Of a stretch of 64,000 bases of DNA, positions 11,640 through 23,303 are shown one piece after another; within the stretch, counting starts at the first letter, position 1; each line of letters starts with the position of its first letter. The translations under genes and the position numbers were made by a program. Source of the DNA: Tetracentron sinense (taxonomy: Eukaryota > Streptophyta > Magnoliopsida > Trochodendrales > Trochodendraceae); NCBI GenBank assembly GCA_015143295.1, contig CM026567.1, positions 15,270,416 to 15,334,415 of the forward strand. The letters are read 5' to 3'. A model generated the notes under the pieces. It was not told the origin of the DNA. It saw only the letters and a list, made by a program, of their open reading frames with translations, and made no database searches.

Positions 11640-11815
11640 AACTAACACACCCCTTCCTTCTAAAGTGTCATAACTAATACCCTACAAATGCTCTAAAGGC
11701 GCCACGTGGCAATTGAAGTGCTTACACCCATGAACAAACACCCCCCCTCCCTCCCTTCTAAAGTGCCGTAACTAATACCCTAAAAAATGCTCTAAAGCCA
11801 CCACATGGACCTCCC
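11640..11815. repeat. Short tandem duplication (about 105 bp)
   Basis: CCTTCTAAAGTGTCATAACT, AATACCC and ATGCTCTAAAG at 11655-11700 recur as CCTTCTAAAGTGCCGTAACT and onward at about 11754-11795. No gene was recognised from 10780 to 12890; the open frames at 11859-12428 look like chance. Confidence 0.65.
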
Positions 11816-12490
11816 AAAGCTCAGGTTTAATTAGGTATAATAAGGATAGTCTTTATGTTTGACAAAACTTATCTTCAAGTATTGTATTCACTCTCAAATT
11901 CTATCAACTTCTCTAACATGTCAAATACAATATCTCTGTGTTTCTCACGTTGAGGATACACACCCAATAATCTGTTCAGACGACTCGATGGATGATCCTC
12001 TCATCTCTATATTTTATCATCATCTATTAAAAAAATACAGGTCAAGAAGTGTATCGGTATCGGCGCAGCGTATATCTAGTAATGCTCAGCAGTTAAGGAA
12101 AACCCGTTCACAACAAGTGGTGCCGCCTCTCATTAATGAATGTTCACATCGGGTTTGTATCAATAGATGGGGTTTGTATCAACCAAAGATTCCCACGCTG
12201 CTGCATGCATGTAGATATGAGGTTGGCGTTCGTGGATATCAACACTACAGTTTTTTTTTTTCGTTTTGCTACATTAAGACTGAGGAAACTCAATCACATT
12301 GTCCAACCTTCTCACCCTTCCCACTACAGATAAGGGTATTAGCTTTTCCCACTACCTGCACCAAGGCTTCTTTCTGGTGTACCATGGTAAATTTGTACTG
12401 GAGTAATGGCATTTCAAAACCGCTTTAAGAAATGCTCGAGTGACATACTCAGCAAAACTATATCTGAAACCAAGTAGTAAAAGGAGACTC

Positions 12491-12582
12491 TCAATTGGAG
12501 AGGACGTCTCAGCCCCTTCCATTATATATTGTGAACTCAATTGGAGAGGACGTCTCAGCCCCTTCCATTATATATTGTGAAC
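12491..12582. repeat. Perfect 46-bp tandem duplication
   Basis: TCAATTGGAGAGGACGTCTC begins at 12491 and again at 12537. The two 46-bp units are identical as far as I can read, ending TATATATTGTGAAC. This points to a recent slippage or repair event. Confidence 0.9.
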
Positions 12583-14504
12583 TCTTTAAGAGAGAACTAT
12601 TTGGTTCTAGGACACAGAAAAAATACAGTAAGAATTGGATATGAATACAAGAAGATAAAGAAACAAGATTGGAATGTAGATTGTTTAGAATCTTAAGATT
12701 TTATCCTAGGATGGTAAGAGAGTGATGAAGATTTCCCTGATTTTCTACACGTAAGTTAGGCCGGCTATGATTGAGAGAGAGAAACTAGAATGTATCACAG
12801 AACACAAGTTCCATGGTTGCGGTCTCATACTCTCAATTAGTTAAGCATCTATTCAGATGGTTTGCATTATGTTTGTCAGTCCTTTTTTTTATCTTCCCAA
12901 CACGAGGTTCCATACACTAAAACAGCAAGAAAATCAAACTGAATTTCACAAAGAACCTCCTTTTGTATAGTTGTCATCGGTACTGCAGATGAACCACTTG
13001 TGCAGTAATGACATGTATTAACAGTAAAACGGCTCCTTGAAACTAAAATCGTCCCCTCAACTCCTGAAATCCAAATAAGAATTCCAAAAATCCAATATAC
13101 AAAACAAGGAACCAAACTTACACGAAGCAAAAAGATAAATACATATACATTCATACATATATAAAAGAAGAAAAAGAAGGAACCCCAATCAAGTAACACA
13201 ACCTTGTTCATGAATCGGTCTCAGAATCTCACCAAAGAACAGTCCCAAAGAGACCCCCCTGTGAATCCAAAACAAAACCACTGAGCACACTTACAAAGAA
13301 TAATGAACTATTCAAAACACCACAAAGAAACAAGTGTTGTATAGTTTGGAACTACCCAACTGACAAAGGTATCAAACTATTTGAGATGGAAACAAAATGG
13401 AATGGTGAGATACAAGGACCAGAACAAATAGGGCAAGGGATTCGCCATCTTATCACATTCAATTGTGTGCTCTAAAATAAAAATATAACAAATTAAAAGG
13501 ATTAGGCAGGGATCGAGGGACAAATGGAAGACATGGAGCAGCTAGAATTACCATCTCAAAAAAGAATAAACAAAAAAAGGAACTACAGGCAATGAACTCA
13601 ACACTGAGTCCAACCCGTCACCGAGGCTCTAACCAACAGCATACCCCACCTAAAATAAAGACCATCGAATATGTAAATCCTAACCATAATGAGATAAAAC
13701 CAAATTTCAAAAAAGAGACCACTATTGTTCAATGGTCATCTATATTGCAAATGAAACCTCCTTGTGCAGAAGACATCTATGCTAACAGTAGAATGACACC
13801 TTAATAATCTCCTCAACTCCTAAAATCCATATCAATGTTACAAAAAGATAAAATAATACAAATCTGGAATCTGGAGTTGGACATAACTTAAGAAGAAAAG
13901 GGAGAAAAGGAATTTGAACTATGTAGCAAAACCTTGCTCATGATCAGTCCCAAAATCTCATAATTTCTCCCATAATTAACATGTACATCAATTAAAATAA
14001 TATTAGTCAAGCCTTAATGGCCCTGAGCAGTCGAACTACCATAGTTAATGAAATTTAGTAGTAGCCACTGAAAACCCCCTACGACCCGACTTCGTTCCAC
14101 CTGGACATGGAGTAATCTTTAATAATAAAACTTGTGAAGAGCAACTAATGATCTAGAAAATCAGTGATAGAACATCTAATAAAAAAAAAACTTCCTTGTG
14201 ATCTGTGAATGGTGGTAATGCGCAACTCAGAGCCCCAGATCAAACCATAATATTTGAGAATCCTAAAAATCACAATTTATACTCACTAAAAGATCTTCAG
14301 CACACCAACCCTGCCAATAAAAACAAAGGGTAAAAAGAAAGAATACAAAAGCCAACGCCTTGAAGCCCATTAAAAATTACCCAAAGTTCAATACTTTCCC
14401 TGAAACCAATTACCGGATTCAACATCAAAATCGGTCCAAAGATGGGTTAATCAGCAAGAAATCCCAATATATCATAGAAAACCCAAGTGAATTTCTTAAA
14501 GAAA

Positions 14505-14523
14505 CCCCCCCCCCCCCCCCCCC
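14505..14523. repeat. Poly(C) tract of 19 bases
   Basis: An uninterrupted run of C lies between GAAA and AATTGTG. The related site in copy 1 (about 7195) has only CCCCC, so the tract expanded in copy 2 or reflects assembly noise. Confidence 0.9.
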
Positions 14524-14530
14524 AATTGTG

Positions 14531-14846
14531 CAGTTGTCATCGATACGACAAATGATCTTCTAGTAGTCATATGTACTACTAGTAAAATTCCTTGAAATCG
14601 AAATCATCCACTTAATTCTTGTAAATCCAAAATATAAAAAACATGGAACCATACATTAATGAAGAAAAAAGTTCATACAAAGATAATCCAGTTGTCATCG
14701 ATACGACAAATGATCTTGTAGAAGTCATATGTACTACTAGTAAAATTCCTTGAAATCGAAATCATCCACTTAATTCTTGTAAATCCAAAATATAAAAAAC
14801 ATGGAACCATACATTAATGAAGAAAAAAGTTCATACAAAGATAATC
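14531..14846. repeat. 158-bp tandem duplication
   Basis: CAGTTGTCATCGATACGACA at 14531 recurs at 14689 and both continue to CATACAAAGATAATC. The units differ by only a few bases (for example TCTTCTAGTAG versus TCTTGTAGAAG), so the event is younger than the block duplication around it. Confidence 0.9.
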
Positions 14847-16140
14847 TATTTCGTGTAACACAACCTTGCTTATGAATTAGTCCCAAAATTTCTTTCTTGT
14901 CTCCCTATAAAAAAAAGTCAAGTAGTAGTATCTAGTACATAGCACAAGAAGATAAAGAGTATTCAAAGAGAAGTCTCAAAGAGAGTCACGTGTTGAATTC
15001 AAAACAAAACAACTAATCACACTTCAGTCATCAGATCACAAAAGTAAAATAATGAGCTATGAACCGAAATTCTAGGGAAAATAAGTGTTGTACAGATTGA
15101 AAAATCCAACTGACAAAGCATCAAACAAGGACATTTATCAAACCGAGAGGCGCCAAACAAGCTGAGATAAAACAGAAGGAAAGTATTGTTTTCCAACTAA
15201 AAGCTGACCGACTGGATGAGGCTATGGCATTGAACACAATTATCAACTAGGCTCCAATTAGTTTCTCAGCATTCTTACATCTGTACAGCTTTGTTACTTA
15301 GGAATCACAGGCCCTCAAAACAGCAGAAAATAGAACCAAAAAAGTGGAGCAAGAAACCAAAAGTGCCAAAATAACCTCCATGGTAATCATCAACATAAGA
15401 AACCAGCAGGATAGAGTCACATACATGATGAATATAAATTCAGCCAATTAAAAACAATAACAGATATATACCAAGCACCCAACCAATACCCCACTTCCAT
15501 CTACTTACGATATCCAGAACACTGCACAGAAACAAAAGCAAGGAACATTACGCCTTTTAGAGACACCAAAATATCCCATATATCAGGCGCAGTCCACTCT
15601 CATCTCAGCAACCTAAAGAAAACCAAAAGATCCTTTGACCAACCAACTTCTTCAATTCTGGAAAAAAAATCCTAAACACCAACTTGAAAGGGAACTAGAA
15701 ATATTGAGGGCAACATAGTGTAGATCATAAAGGAACTCATTATTTGTAACACAGATTCATTGGTTGGCGTGCCCAGAATCGCTTGCTTTTCCTAAACAAT
15801 AAAGTAGAAAGACAGGAAAAGTCGAGTTATGCCACTATCAGATAATAATGGCCGAAAAGAAAATCCAGGCAAAAAGAAACTCCCCAAGATTTAGCTCCAG
15901 GTTAAATCTACGCATCCCACCTGAAAAAACCCAACCATGTGTAAATAGGTCCGCCAACAAAGATACAAAAACTGAAACAGCGAGAAAATCAAACAGAATT
16001 TCACAAAGAAACTCCTCTTGTACAGTTGCCATCACCCATCGGTACTGCAGATAAACCACTTTGTGCAGTAATGATATGTACTAATAGTAAAATATGGCTC
16101 CTTCAAACCAAAATCATCCCCTCAACTCCTGAAATCCATA

Positions 16141-17990
16141 AGAATTAATTTCCTAGCCATCTTTATTTGTGCACAACTTTGTCAAGGATAAATATTACTT
16201 TTAACAAAAAGAGATACGACATTATCTAAAAAAGACCCTCAAGTTCCAAAAATGATACCACATCCTCAGCTCACACGATGACAATTTATCCATAAACCTG
16301 AAAAGACCAAGGGATTAAGGGAACATCAAACGCCCTAACGGTGAAAATAGTAATAGTCTATTCATAGCAGCAAGAGTGACTTATAAAACAAGATGATTGG
16401 TTGAGAACTTATTGAGGTGTGGAACAACAGAAAATAAAACAAACTGATACCAAGAAAATTTGGAATACCATCTTTTGAAAAGCTGAAAAGGGAAATGCTG
16501 ATACATGATATACACCAAGCCAAGGAACACATTTGAGTCTTTTGGTGGCACCAAAAAATAAAAGTAAGTATAGCAAAAACTACTCCAATACTAAAGAACT
16601 CCGTGATGAAACATAGGTGTAATCCCTAATTGAGTAGCTGAATCACCACCTTGAAAACCAAACACAAACATTAAGCTACGTGATTATTGTACTTAAGCAT
16701 AATCTAAACCTACTGTTGTCAATAAGAGATATTATAATGAACAGGTGTTCTCATGAATAACCCTATTTGGTTAGCCCTCTGTCAATAAAGCGATATAATC
16801 TAAACCTACTGTTGTCAATAAGAAATATTGACAAAAAAAGGTTAATCTGCAGGCCAGGAAAAAAAAACCCCTATAGACTCAAACACCCGGTGCAACCCAT
16901 CACTGGGGCAGTAACTGAGTACTCCACCTGAAAAAAGACCATGTTGAGAGTTCCTATAGATTAAACTTGAATATACAAAATCAAAAAAAGTTAACATAAA
17001 AGAATCCCCCTATACAAACATCAAAATTATCAATGCAGCTACTAGAAAACCATATCAGAGTTTTTAAAACAATCCAATATACAAAACTAGCAACCAGACT
17101 TGGACAAACTTGAGAAGAACAAAGAGAGAAGTAATACCAATCGCCCGTGAATCAATCCTATAATCTGTTTTGTTCCACCCTGAAGAACAAGTCATTCACT
17201 TAGAAGAATCACTGAAAAACAGAAATATCCAACTAAAATGCCAAAGTTCGTATATCCATACAAAAACCACAAATCATACGACAATAAAGAAGGAATGAAT
17301 TGCCCTCCACTATGTTGTATTGTGCATCTATTCTACCTAGAAAACAAGTTCTATGCTCAAAGCCAAATACAAGAAAAAAACATTTCAAACAGGAAGCCCC
17401 TCCCAATCCCCTGGAGTATATCTACATTGAGGCATTCGACCACCAACTCCCTGGAAAACGTTATTTTTGGGAAACAAATTAACTCCCAGTAAATTCGTAT
17501 CAACCAGAAACAACAAGGACAGGACAATCGCAAACCCGTGTGCAGTGTAGTGCAGTGGTAAAATTGTGAATCCCGAAAATCATAATTTATTAACTAACAG
17601 TAGATGGAAGGAAGAAAAGGAAACCCGTTAATTCGCCCATCAGATGCTCCTCAGAATCCATTGCCTTTCCTGAAGAACAAATAAATCGATTTCAGGATTC
17701 AACAATGTCCAAATATCACTGGAATAAAGAGAAATACCAATATACCAGGGAAAATCCAAATCTACTTCTAAGCAAACCCCGTCTCTTAAATCCACCAAAT
17801 ACCCTAATCATTAAGTCGAATTTTGTACCAGAACAATTATATCAATCAGGAATCGACATATAAAAACATATAGATCGAACTTCTTTCCACCGTAAAACAA
17901 TGAAATCTCATCACCCTAAAACCAGCAGATGAAAGCGATCGCCAATCGCATCACGATCAAATACATTCCCGCAACGTTGCTTACCATGAT
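16141..17990. other. Non-coding stretch with weak repeat similarity; possible minus-strand intron
   Basis: No protein-coding gene is evident. TAATCTAAACCTACTGTTGT occurs twice (16698 and 16797). Read on the minus strand, the sequence just left of the copia insertion has a donor-like ATG|GTAAGC (17980-17989), and at 17625-17669 a short open segment follows a TTCTTCAG acceptor and begins MDSEEHLMGELTG. This could be an early exon of a host gene whose first exon lies beyond the copia element, but no downstream exon was found. Confidence 0.3.
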
Positions 17991-17995
17991 AAAAT
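17991..17995. repeat. Target-site duplication AAAAT (left)
   Basis: AAAAT directly precedes the left LTR and is repeated exactly at 23299-23303 after the right LTR. A 5-bp duplication is the expected signature of Ty1/copia integration. Confidence 0.95.
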
Positions 17996-18608
17996 TGTTG
18001 GGCCACCAACAAAGTCTATGTGTGAATTAAAGTAATTAATCTAAGAGTACTAGATGCAATCACTAGTTGTTAGAGCACTCAATATATAATGAAGGAAACC
18101 TCTTAGAGACAATAAAGCAAACACATAAAGAGCAATAATGCAAGAACACAAAGATGTACGTGGAAAACCCTCTAATGAAGAGGGAAAAACCACGGGGCAA
18201 ATCCGAGTAATCCACTATAAGACAAAATGGAAATACAAAGATCTCTCTCAAGTTTTTGCCCAAAACTTGAGGTATTACAACTCTTTGGAGAAATACAAAG
18301 GGTTACCTCATTTAGCTTTTACAAACTAATCTCACACTACAAATCACTTCCAAGCTATTGAGTTGGAGAAATACCGATCCGTAGGACACCCGCTACAACG
18401 GATTGAAGAAAAGTGGTAGAAATCAAGCTTCAAGAAAAACCCTAACCCCCTTTGAAGAATACTCCAAGAAACCCCTTTTGCTGGAAATTTTTTCTTCTCT
18501 CTTGTGTTATGTCTCTCTCCCAACACATGAGAAATATAAGGCTTATAAAGCCTCTCACATGAGTTCCTCATGGGCTGGACCCATGGTAAAAGCCCATTAA
18601 GCATAACA
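17996..18608 (-). repeat. 3' LTR of the copia element
   Basis: 613 bp, starting TGTTGGGCCACC and ending GCATAACA on the plus strand; on the element strand it begins TGTTATGC and ends CCCAACA. It matches 22686-23298 except for three substitutions that I found. Confidence 0.95.
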
Positions 18609-18624
18609 ATCTCCCCCTCCATAC
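18609..18624 (-). promoter_or_regulatory. Polypurine tract
   Basis: The plus strand reads ATCTCCCCCTCC immediately inside the left LTR, so the element strand reads GGAGGGGGAGAT directly before TGTTATGC. This is the plus-strand DNA priming site expected next to the 3' LTR. Confidence 0.9.
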
Positions 18625-18654
18625 CATGAGGGAGGAAAACCAAACATGACTCTC

Positions 18655-20652
18655 TTACTTGGAGTCCATACAAGCCAACTCTTTGCAGAGCTCAAGCTTT
18701 TCTTTGGGAACAACTTTTGTCATCATATCAGATGGGTTCTTATCTGTGTGAATCTTCCTAAGTTGCATCAGCTGTTTTTCCATCACATCACGCAGCCAAT
18801 GGTATCTAACATCAATGTGCTTAGTGCGGGAATGATATGTAGCATTCTTGCTCAAGTCCATAGCACTTTGACTGTCACAAAAAACCACATACTCTTCTTG
18901 TTTCAAACCCAGTTCTTGGAGAAATCTTCTCATCCACAACATTTCTTTCCCAGCTTCAGTAACTGCAATATATTCTGCCTCAGTCGTAGATAAAGCAACA
19001 CACTTTTGCAATTTAGATTGCCAAGACACAGCTCCCCCTGCAAAAGTAAATAAATACCCAGAGGTAGACTTTCTCCGATCAAGGTCACCTGCCATGTCAG
19101 CATCTGTAAAACCTTCCAACATTGGTTTTGAGTCTCCAAAACTCAAACACAACTTGGAACTACCCTTTAAGTACCTGAAGATCCACTTCACAGCTTCCCA
19201 ATGTTCTCTTCCAGGATTAGCAAGAAACCTGCTCACTACACCAACTACATGAGCAATGTCTGGCCGTGTGCAAACCATAGCATACATAAGACTCCCTACT
19301 GCAGAAGAGTAGGGAGTAGCTTCCATCTCTTCCTTTCCTTCTTTGGTAGAGGGACATGAATTCACACTGAGTTTGAAATGACTAGCAAGAGGCGAGCTAA
19401 CTGGCTTAGCATCTTTCATGTTGAACCTTTCAAGCACCCGCTCAACATACTTTTCTTGTGACAACCGCAATTTCTTAGCCTTCCTGTCTCGAAAAATCTG
19501 CATACCTAAAATCTGTCGCGCTGGCCCTAAGTCCTTCATGTCAAAGGACTTGAATAACTCCTCTTTTAACTTTGCAATCATCTTAGCATCCTGACCAACA
19601 ATAAGCATGTCATCGACATAGAGTAGAAGGATAAGAAAGTTACCACCAATGAACCTTTTAAAATAAACACAATGATCTGCAAATGTTCTTTTGTACCCAT
19701 GACCCACCATAAATGAGTCGAATTTCTTGTACCACTGTCTTGGTGCTTGCTTTAGCCCATAAAGACTTTTCTTTAATTTGCAGACCATGTGTTCTTTTCC
19801 TTTTACTTCAAATCCTTCTGGTTGTACCATGTAAATCTCTTCCTCCAAGTCACCATGAAGGAATGCAGTCTTCACATCTAACTGCTCAAGATCAAGATCT
19901 AAGCTAGCTGCCAATCCCAAAATAACTCGAATGGAGCTCATCTTCACAACCGGGGAGAATATTTCATCAAAGTCAACCCCTTTCTTTTGCCCAAAGCCTT
20001 TTACTACCAAACGAGCTTTGTACTTTACTAGTTTTCCATTTCCATCCTTTTTCAGCTTGAACACCCATTTATTCCTTAGTGCTTTTCTGCCCTTAGGAAG
20101 CTCAACCAACTCATAAGTATTATTTTTCTGTAATGAAGTCATCTCATCATGCATAGCCTTCATCCAATTGTTTTTATCTTTATGAGATTGTGCTTCTTGA
20201 AAACTCTCTGGCTCCCCCTCATCAGTAAGCAAAATATACTCAGAGGTGGGGTACTTCGTAGATGGTCGGTGCTCTCTAGCAGACCTTCTAACTTGGGATT
20301 CTGAGCTTTCTTGTTGAGTAGGTTGCTCCCCCTGCTCAACAACTTCATGCTCTGCCATCTCATCATCAATCATCTCTTGTATATCATCACTACCAATTTC
20401 TTCATGTACTTCTCCCTCAGCTATAGTATGTTGTAATGGAGAAGGGATAGGTGTAAAGTTGGAAACATCATCAACCGACCCTTTAGACTTCTCAGTCTTC
20501 TCAAAATCCTCAAAAGTTTGGTCCTCATGAAAGACCACATCGCTACTTCTGATAATCTTCTTCTTTTCTGGATCCCATAGCCTATAGCCAAATTCTTCAT
20601 TTTCATAGCCTACAAAGATGCATGGAATTGCCTTATTATCAAGCTTTGACCT
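18655..20652 (-). pseudogene. Copia pol, 3' part: reverse transcriptase and RNase H
   Basis: This frame is continuous with the protease/integrase part and is separated from it only by the TAG at 20653-20655. It covers an acidic linker, then reverse transcriptase from NKWVFKLKKDG and YKARLVVKGF through LDVKTAFLHGDL, SLYGLKQAPRQWY and the catalytic YVDD (19609-19620), then RNase H with GFTDADMAGD, LSTTEAEYIA, CDSQSAM and the final HTDKNPSDMMTK. These motifs match plant copia polyproteins of the Tnt1 type. The first methionine of this segment is at 20538, but there is no reason to think translation starts there. All catalytic acidic residues are visible, so the domain itself is well preserved. 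Confidence 0.9.
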
Positions 20653-21861
20653 CTACTCCTTAGGTACATGTGCATAGGCTTTGCACCCAAACACTTTCAA
20701 ATGAGAGTAAGAAACATCTTTTCCTTTCCACACTCTCTCTGGAATGTTAAAACCCAAAGGTACTGATGGAGATCTATTAATTAGATAACAGGCAGTGTAG
20801 ACGGCTTCACCCCAGAATGTCTTAGATAACTTAGACATTCTTAGCATGCATCTGACTTTCTCCACAATGGTACAATTCATTCTCTCTGCTACACCATTGT
20901 GTTGTGGAGTACCAGGAACTGTCTTTTCATGCCTTATGCCACGTTCTAAACAGTAGCCCTCAAATTCATTAGATGTAAATTCCCCTCCATTGTCAGTACG
21001 AAGACATTTCAAAGGCTTTCCTATCTCTCTTTCCACCATGACATGAAATCGTTGAAAAAAATGAAACACTTGATTTTTTGTTTTCAACAAATAAACCCAT
21101 ACTTTCCTGGATGCATCATCAATAAAAGTAGCAAAGTATCTATTGCCAACCAAAGACTCCATCTCAATGAGACCACAAACATCAGAATAAACCAAAGCTA
21201 ACAAATTAGGCTTTCTTTTGGATGATGTATGAAAAGAAACCCTATGATGTTTGCCAAATAAACAGTGATCACAGGGGTTAAGAGATGTACCTTTGGCAAA
21301 AGGAATGAGAGCCTTCTTTGCCATAATTTGCAACCCTTTCTCACTCATGTGACCCAACCTCTTATGCCACAAGTTTGGAGAAGAACTATCTTCAGCTGCA
21401 TTCAACTCATTCTTACACACCTTTGCTTGTGTCTTGTACAGTGTACAACAAGTCTTTCCTTTAGCAACAACTAGTGACCCCATAGTGAGTTTCCATCTTC
21501 CATTACCAAAATAGTTTTCATAACCCTGTCGGTCCAATGCAATCCCAGAAATCAAATTGAGGCATAAATCAGGAACATGTCGCACATCTTTCATTGTCAA
21601 TGTGCACCCAACATTGGTTTGTATGCACACATCACCAATTCTCATAATTTTTGAATGACTAGTGTTGCCCATCTTCACAGTACCAAAGTCTCCTGCTATG
21701 TAAGAAGTGAAGAACTCTTTATTGGGAGTAGCATGGTAGGAAGCGGCTGTATCCACAACCCACTCAATATCTTGATCTGCAACATGCAAACACTCTTCCT
21801 CACCAAAAGATAGAACCACCACATCTTCAGAAGACAGTAGCTGTAGTATTTTTGTCATCAT
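20653..21861 (-). pseudogene. Copia pol, 5' part: protease, GAG-pre-integrase, integrase
   Basis: Domains in order: aspartic protease with VDTAASYHATP; the zinc-binding LWHKRLGHMSEKGL with CDHCLFGKH; and an integrase core with DD-E residues in YSDVCG, RTDNGGEF and HNGVAERMN. The frame ends at TAG (20653-20655) after VFGCKAYAHVPKE, although the same frame carries on into reverse transcriptase. It overlaps the end of gag by about 35 bases in another frame, so one base has been lost or gained near 21827-21861, or expression would need a ribosomal frameshift. Confidence 0.9.
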
Positions 21862-22633
21862 CCTTCTTCTGATTACTACCCTCTTTTTGTTCCCTTTTCC
21901 AAATCCGACAATTTCTCTTCATATGCCCCTCCTTGCCACAATGATAGCACTTGATTTTTTCTCTAGACTTTGACCTGACTTTGGATTTGTCGCGACCCTT
22001 TGGCCCTCTACTCTTACTTTTTCCCCTGTTCTCTATGACAAGAGCTTGTGCGTTATCTGTACCCGTTGATTTTCTTCTTGTCTCTTCATTAAACAAACTG
22101 TTAGTAACCAAACTCATAGATAACTCACCATTTGGAGCAGAGTTACTCACTGTAACAACCAAAGTTTCCCAACTATCCGGCAAAGAGCTCAAAAGCAATA
22201 ATGCTTGTAACTCATCATCAAGCACCAATTTCATTGTAGTCAATTGGTTTACTACTCCTTGAAACTCATTCAAATGCTCAGCAATAGGGCCACCCTCTTT
22301 AAACTTCATGTTCACAAGCTTTCTAATTAAGAAAGCCTTGTTTCCGGCCGTCTTTTGCTCATACAAAGACACCAACTTCTTCCAAAGAGATTGTGCATTA
22401 GTTTCATTAGACACATGGTGGAACACACTATCATCCAACCATTGTCTAATAGTCCCGATGGTTTTTCTATTCAATTTAGTCCAATCCTTATCGGACATGT
22501 CTGCCGGCTTGCCCTTATCAACTTCAATAGGGTCATATATGTCTTTACAATAAAGGATATCCTCCATCTTAGGTTTCCAAATCAACCAATTTGAATTATT
22601 GAGTTTAATCATGGTACTAGTAGTACCCTCCAT
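21827..22633 (-). CDS. Copia gag (UBN2-type capsid plus zinc knuckle)
   Basis: From the ATG at 22633 the product begins MEGTTSTMIKLNNSNWLIWK, typical of plant copia gag. This start is preferred over the ATG at 22702 because the latter lies inside the LTR and reads through the primer site. The capsid region includes DIYDPIE and LWKKLVSLYEQKTAGNKAFL. A CCHC zinc knuckle, CYHCGKEGHMKRNC, lies at about residues 229-242. About 268 residues are encoded. The protein would form the virus-like particle and bind element RNA. The end (TATVF) is probably created by the frame break before pol. Confidence 0.85.
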   Translation of the reverse strand: MEGTTSTMIKLNNSNWLIWKPKMEDILYCKDIYDPIEVDKGKPADMSDKDWTKLNRKTIGTIRQWLDDSVFHHVSNETNAQSLWKKLVSLYEQKTAGNKAFLIRKLVNMKFKEGGPIAEHLNEFQGVVNQLTTMKLVLDDELQALLLLSSLPDSWETLVVTVSNSAPNGELSMSLVTNSLFNEETRRKSTGTDNAQALVIENRGKSKSRGPKGRDKSKVRSKSREKIKCYHCGKEGHMKRNCRIWKREQKEGSNQKKDDDKNTTATVF

Positions 22634-22671
22634 TTTAATCCACACAAGACAACCACACCCCAACCAACCTG

Positions 22672-22683
22672 GCTCTGATACCA
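22672..22683 (-). promoter_or_regulatory. Primer-binding site, initiator Met tRNA
   Basis: The element strand reads TGGTATCAGAGCC two bases inside the 5' LTR (plus strand GGCTCTGATACCA). This is the standard complement of the 3' end of plant initiator tRNA-Met used by copia elements. Confidence 0.92.
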
Positions 22684-22685
22684 CT

Positions 22686-23298
22686 TGTTGGGCCACCAAC
22701 AAGGTCTATGTGTGAATTAAAGTAACTAATCTAAGAGTACTAGATGCAATCACTAGTTGTTAGAGCACTCAATATATAATGAAGGAAACCTCTTAGAGAC
22801 AATAAAGCAAACACATAAAGAGCAATAATGCAAGAACACAAAGATGTACGTGGAAAACCCTCTAATGAAGAGGGAAAAACCACGGGGCAAATCCGAGTAA
22901 TCCACTATAAGACAAAATGGAAATACAAAGATCTCTCTCAAGTTTTTGCCCAAAACTTGAGGTATTACAACTCTTTGGAGAAATACAAAGGGTTACCTCA
23001 TTTAGCTTTTACAAACTAATCTCACACCACAAATCACTTCCAAGCTATTGAGTTGGAGAAATACCGATCCGTAGGACACCCGCTACAACGGATTGAAGAA
23101 AAGTGGTAGAAATCAAGCTTCAAGAAAAACCCTAACCCCCTTTGAAGAATACTCCAAGAAACCCCTTTTGCTGGAAATTTTTTCTTCTCTCTTGTGTTAT
23201 GTCTCTCTCCCAACACATGAGAAATATAAGGCTTATAAAGCCTCTCACATGAGTTCCTCATGGGCTGGACCCATGGTAAAAGCCCATTAAGCATAACA
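22686..23298 (-). repeat. 5' LTR of the copia element
   Basis: 613 bp, partner of 17996-18608. A TATA-like TTTATAAG on the element strand (complement of 23232-23239) is a candidate promoter. The right edge is fixed by GCATAACA followed by the AAAAT target duplication. Confidence 0.95.
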
Positions 23299-23303
23299 AA
23301 AAT

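Larger units (their letters stand above)
12905..16140. repeat. Copy 2 of the ~3.2-kb duplicated non-coding block
   Basis: Colinear with 4985-8180 but without the two hAT-like insertions. It retains blocks D and A (15450-15960) that copy 1 lost. It contains its own 158-bp tandem duplication and a 19-bp C run (14505-14523). Neither copy carries a shared open frame, so the block looks non-coding, and possibly intronic on the minus strand. Confidence 0.7.
17996..23298 (-). mobile_element. Near-complete young Ty1/copia retrotransposon (5,303 bp)
   Basis: The element has two 613-bp LTRs, a 5-bp target duplication AAAAT, an initiator-Met primer site and a polypurine tract, and reads right to left. 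Gag, protease, integrase, reverse transcriptase and RNase H are all present in the copia order. The LTRs differ at only three positions that I could find (near 18021, 18045 and 18348), so insertion was recent. It cannot be autonomous as it stands: gag and pol are out of frame near 21827-21861, and a TAG lies at 20653-20655 between integrase and reverse transcriptase. Confidence 0.95.

Noticed and set aside
11859-12428. 189-codon open frame on the plus strand
   Set aside because: No recognisable domain, AT-rich composition, overlaps another frame, and begins with no supporting signals.
3936-16100. Recurrent GCAGATGA / CGATGAC module as a possible C/D snoRNA cluster
   Set aside because: The C-box-like motifs deviate from TGATGA and no CTGA D box sits at a suitable distance in the copies examined.
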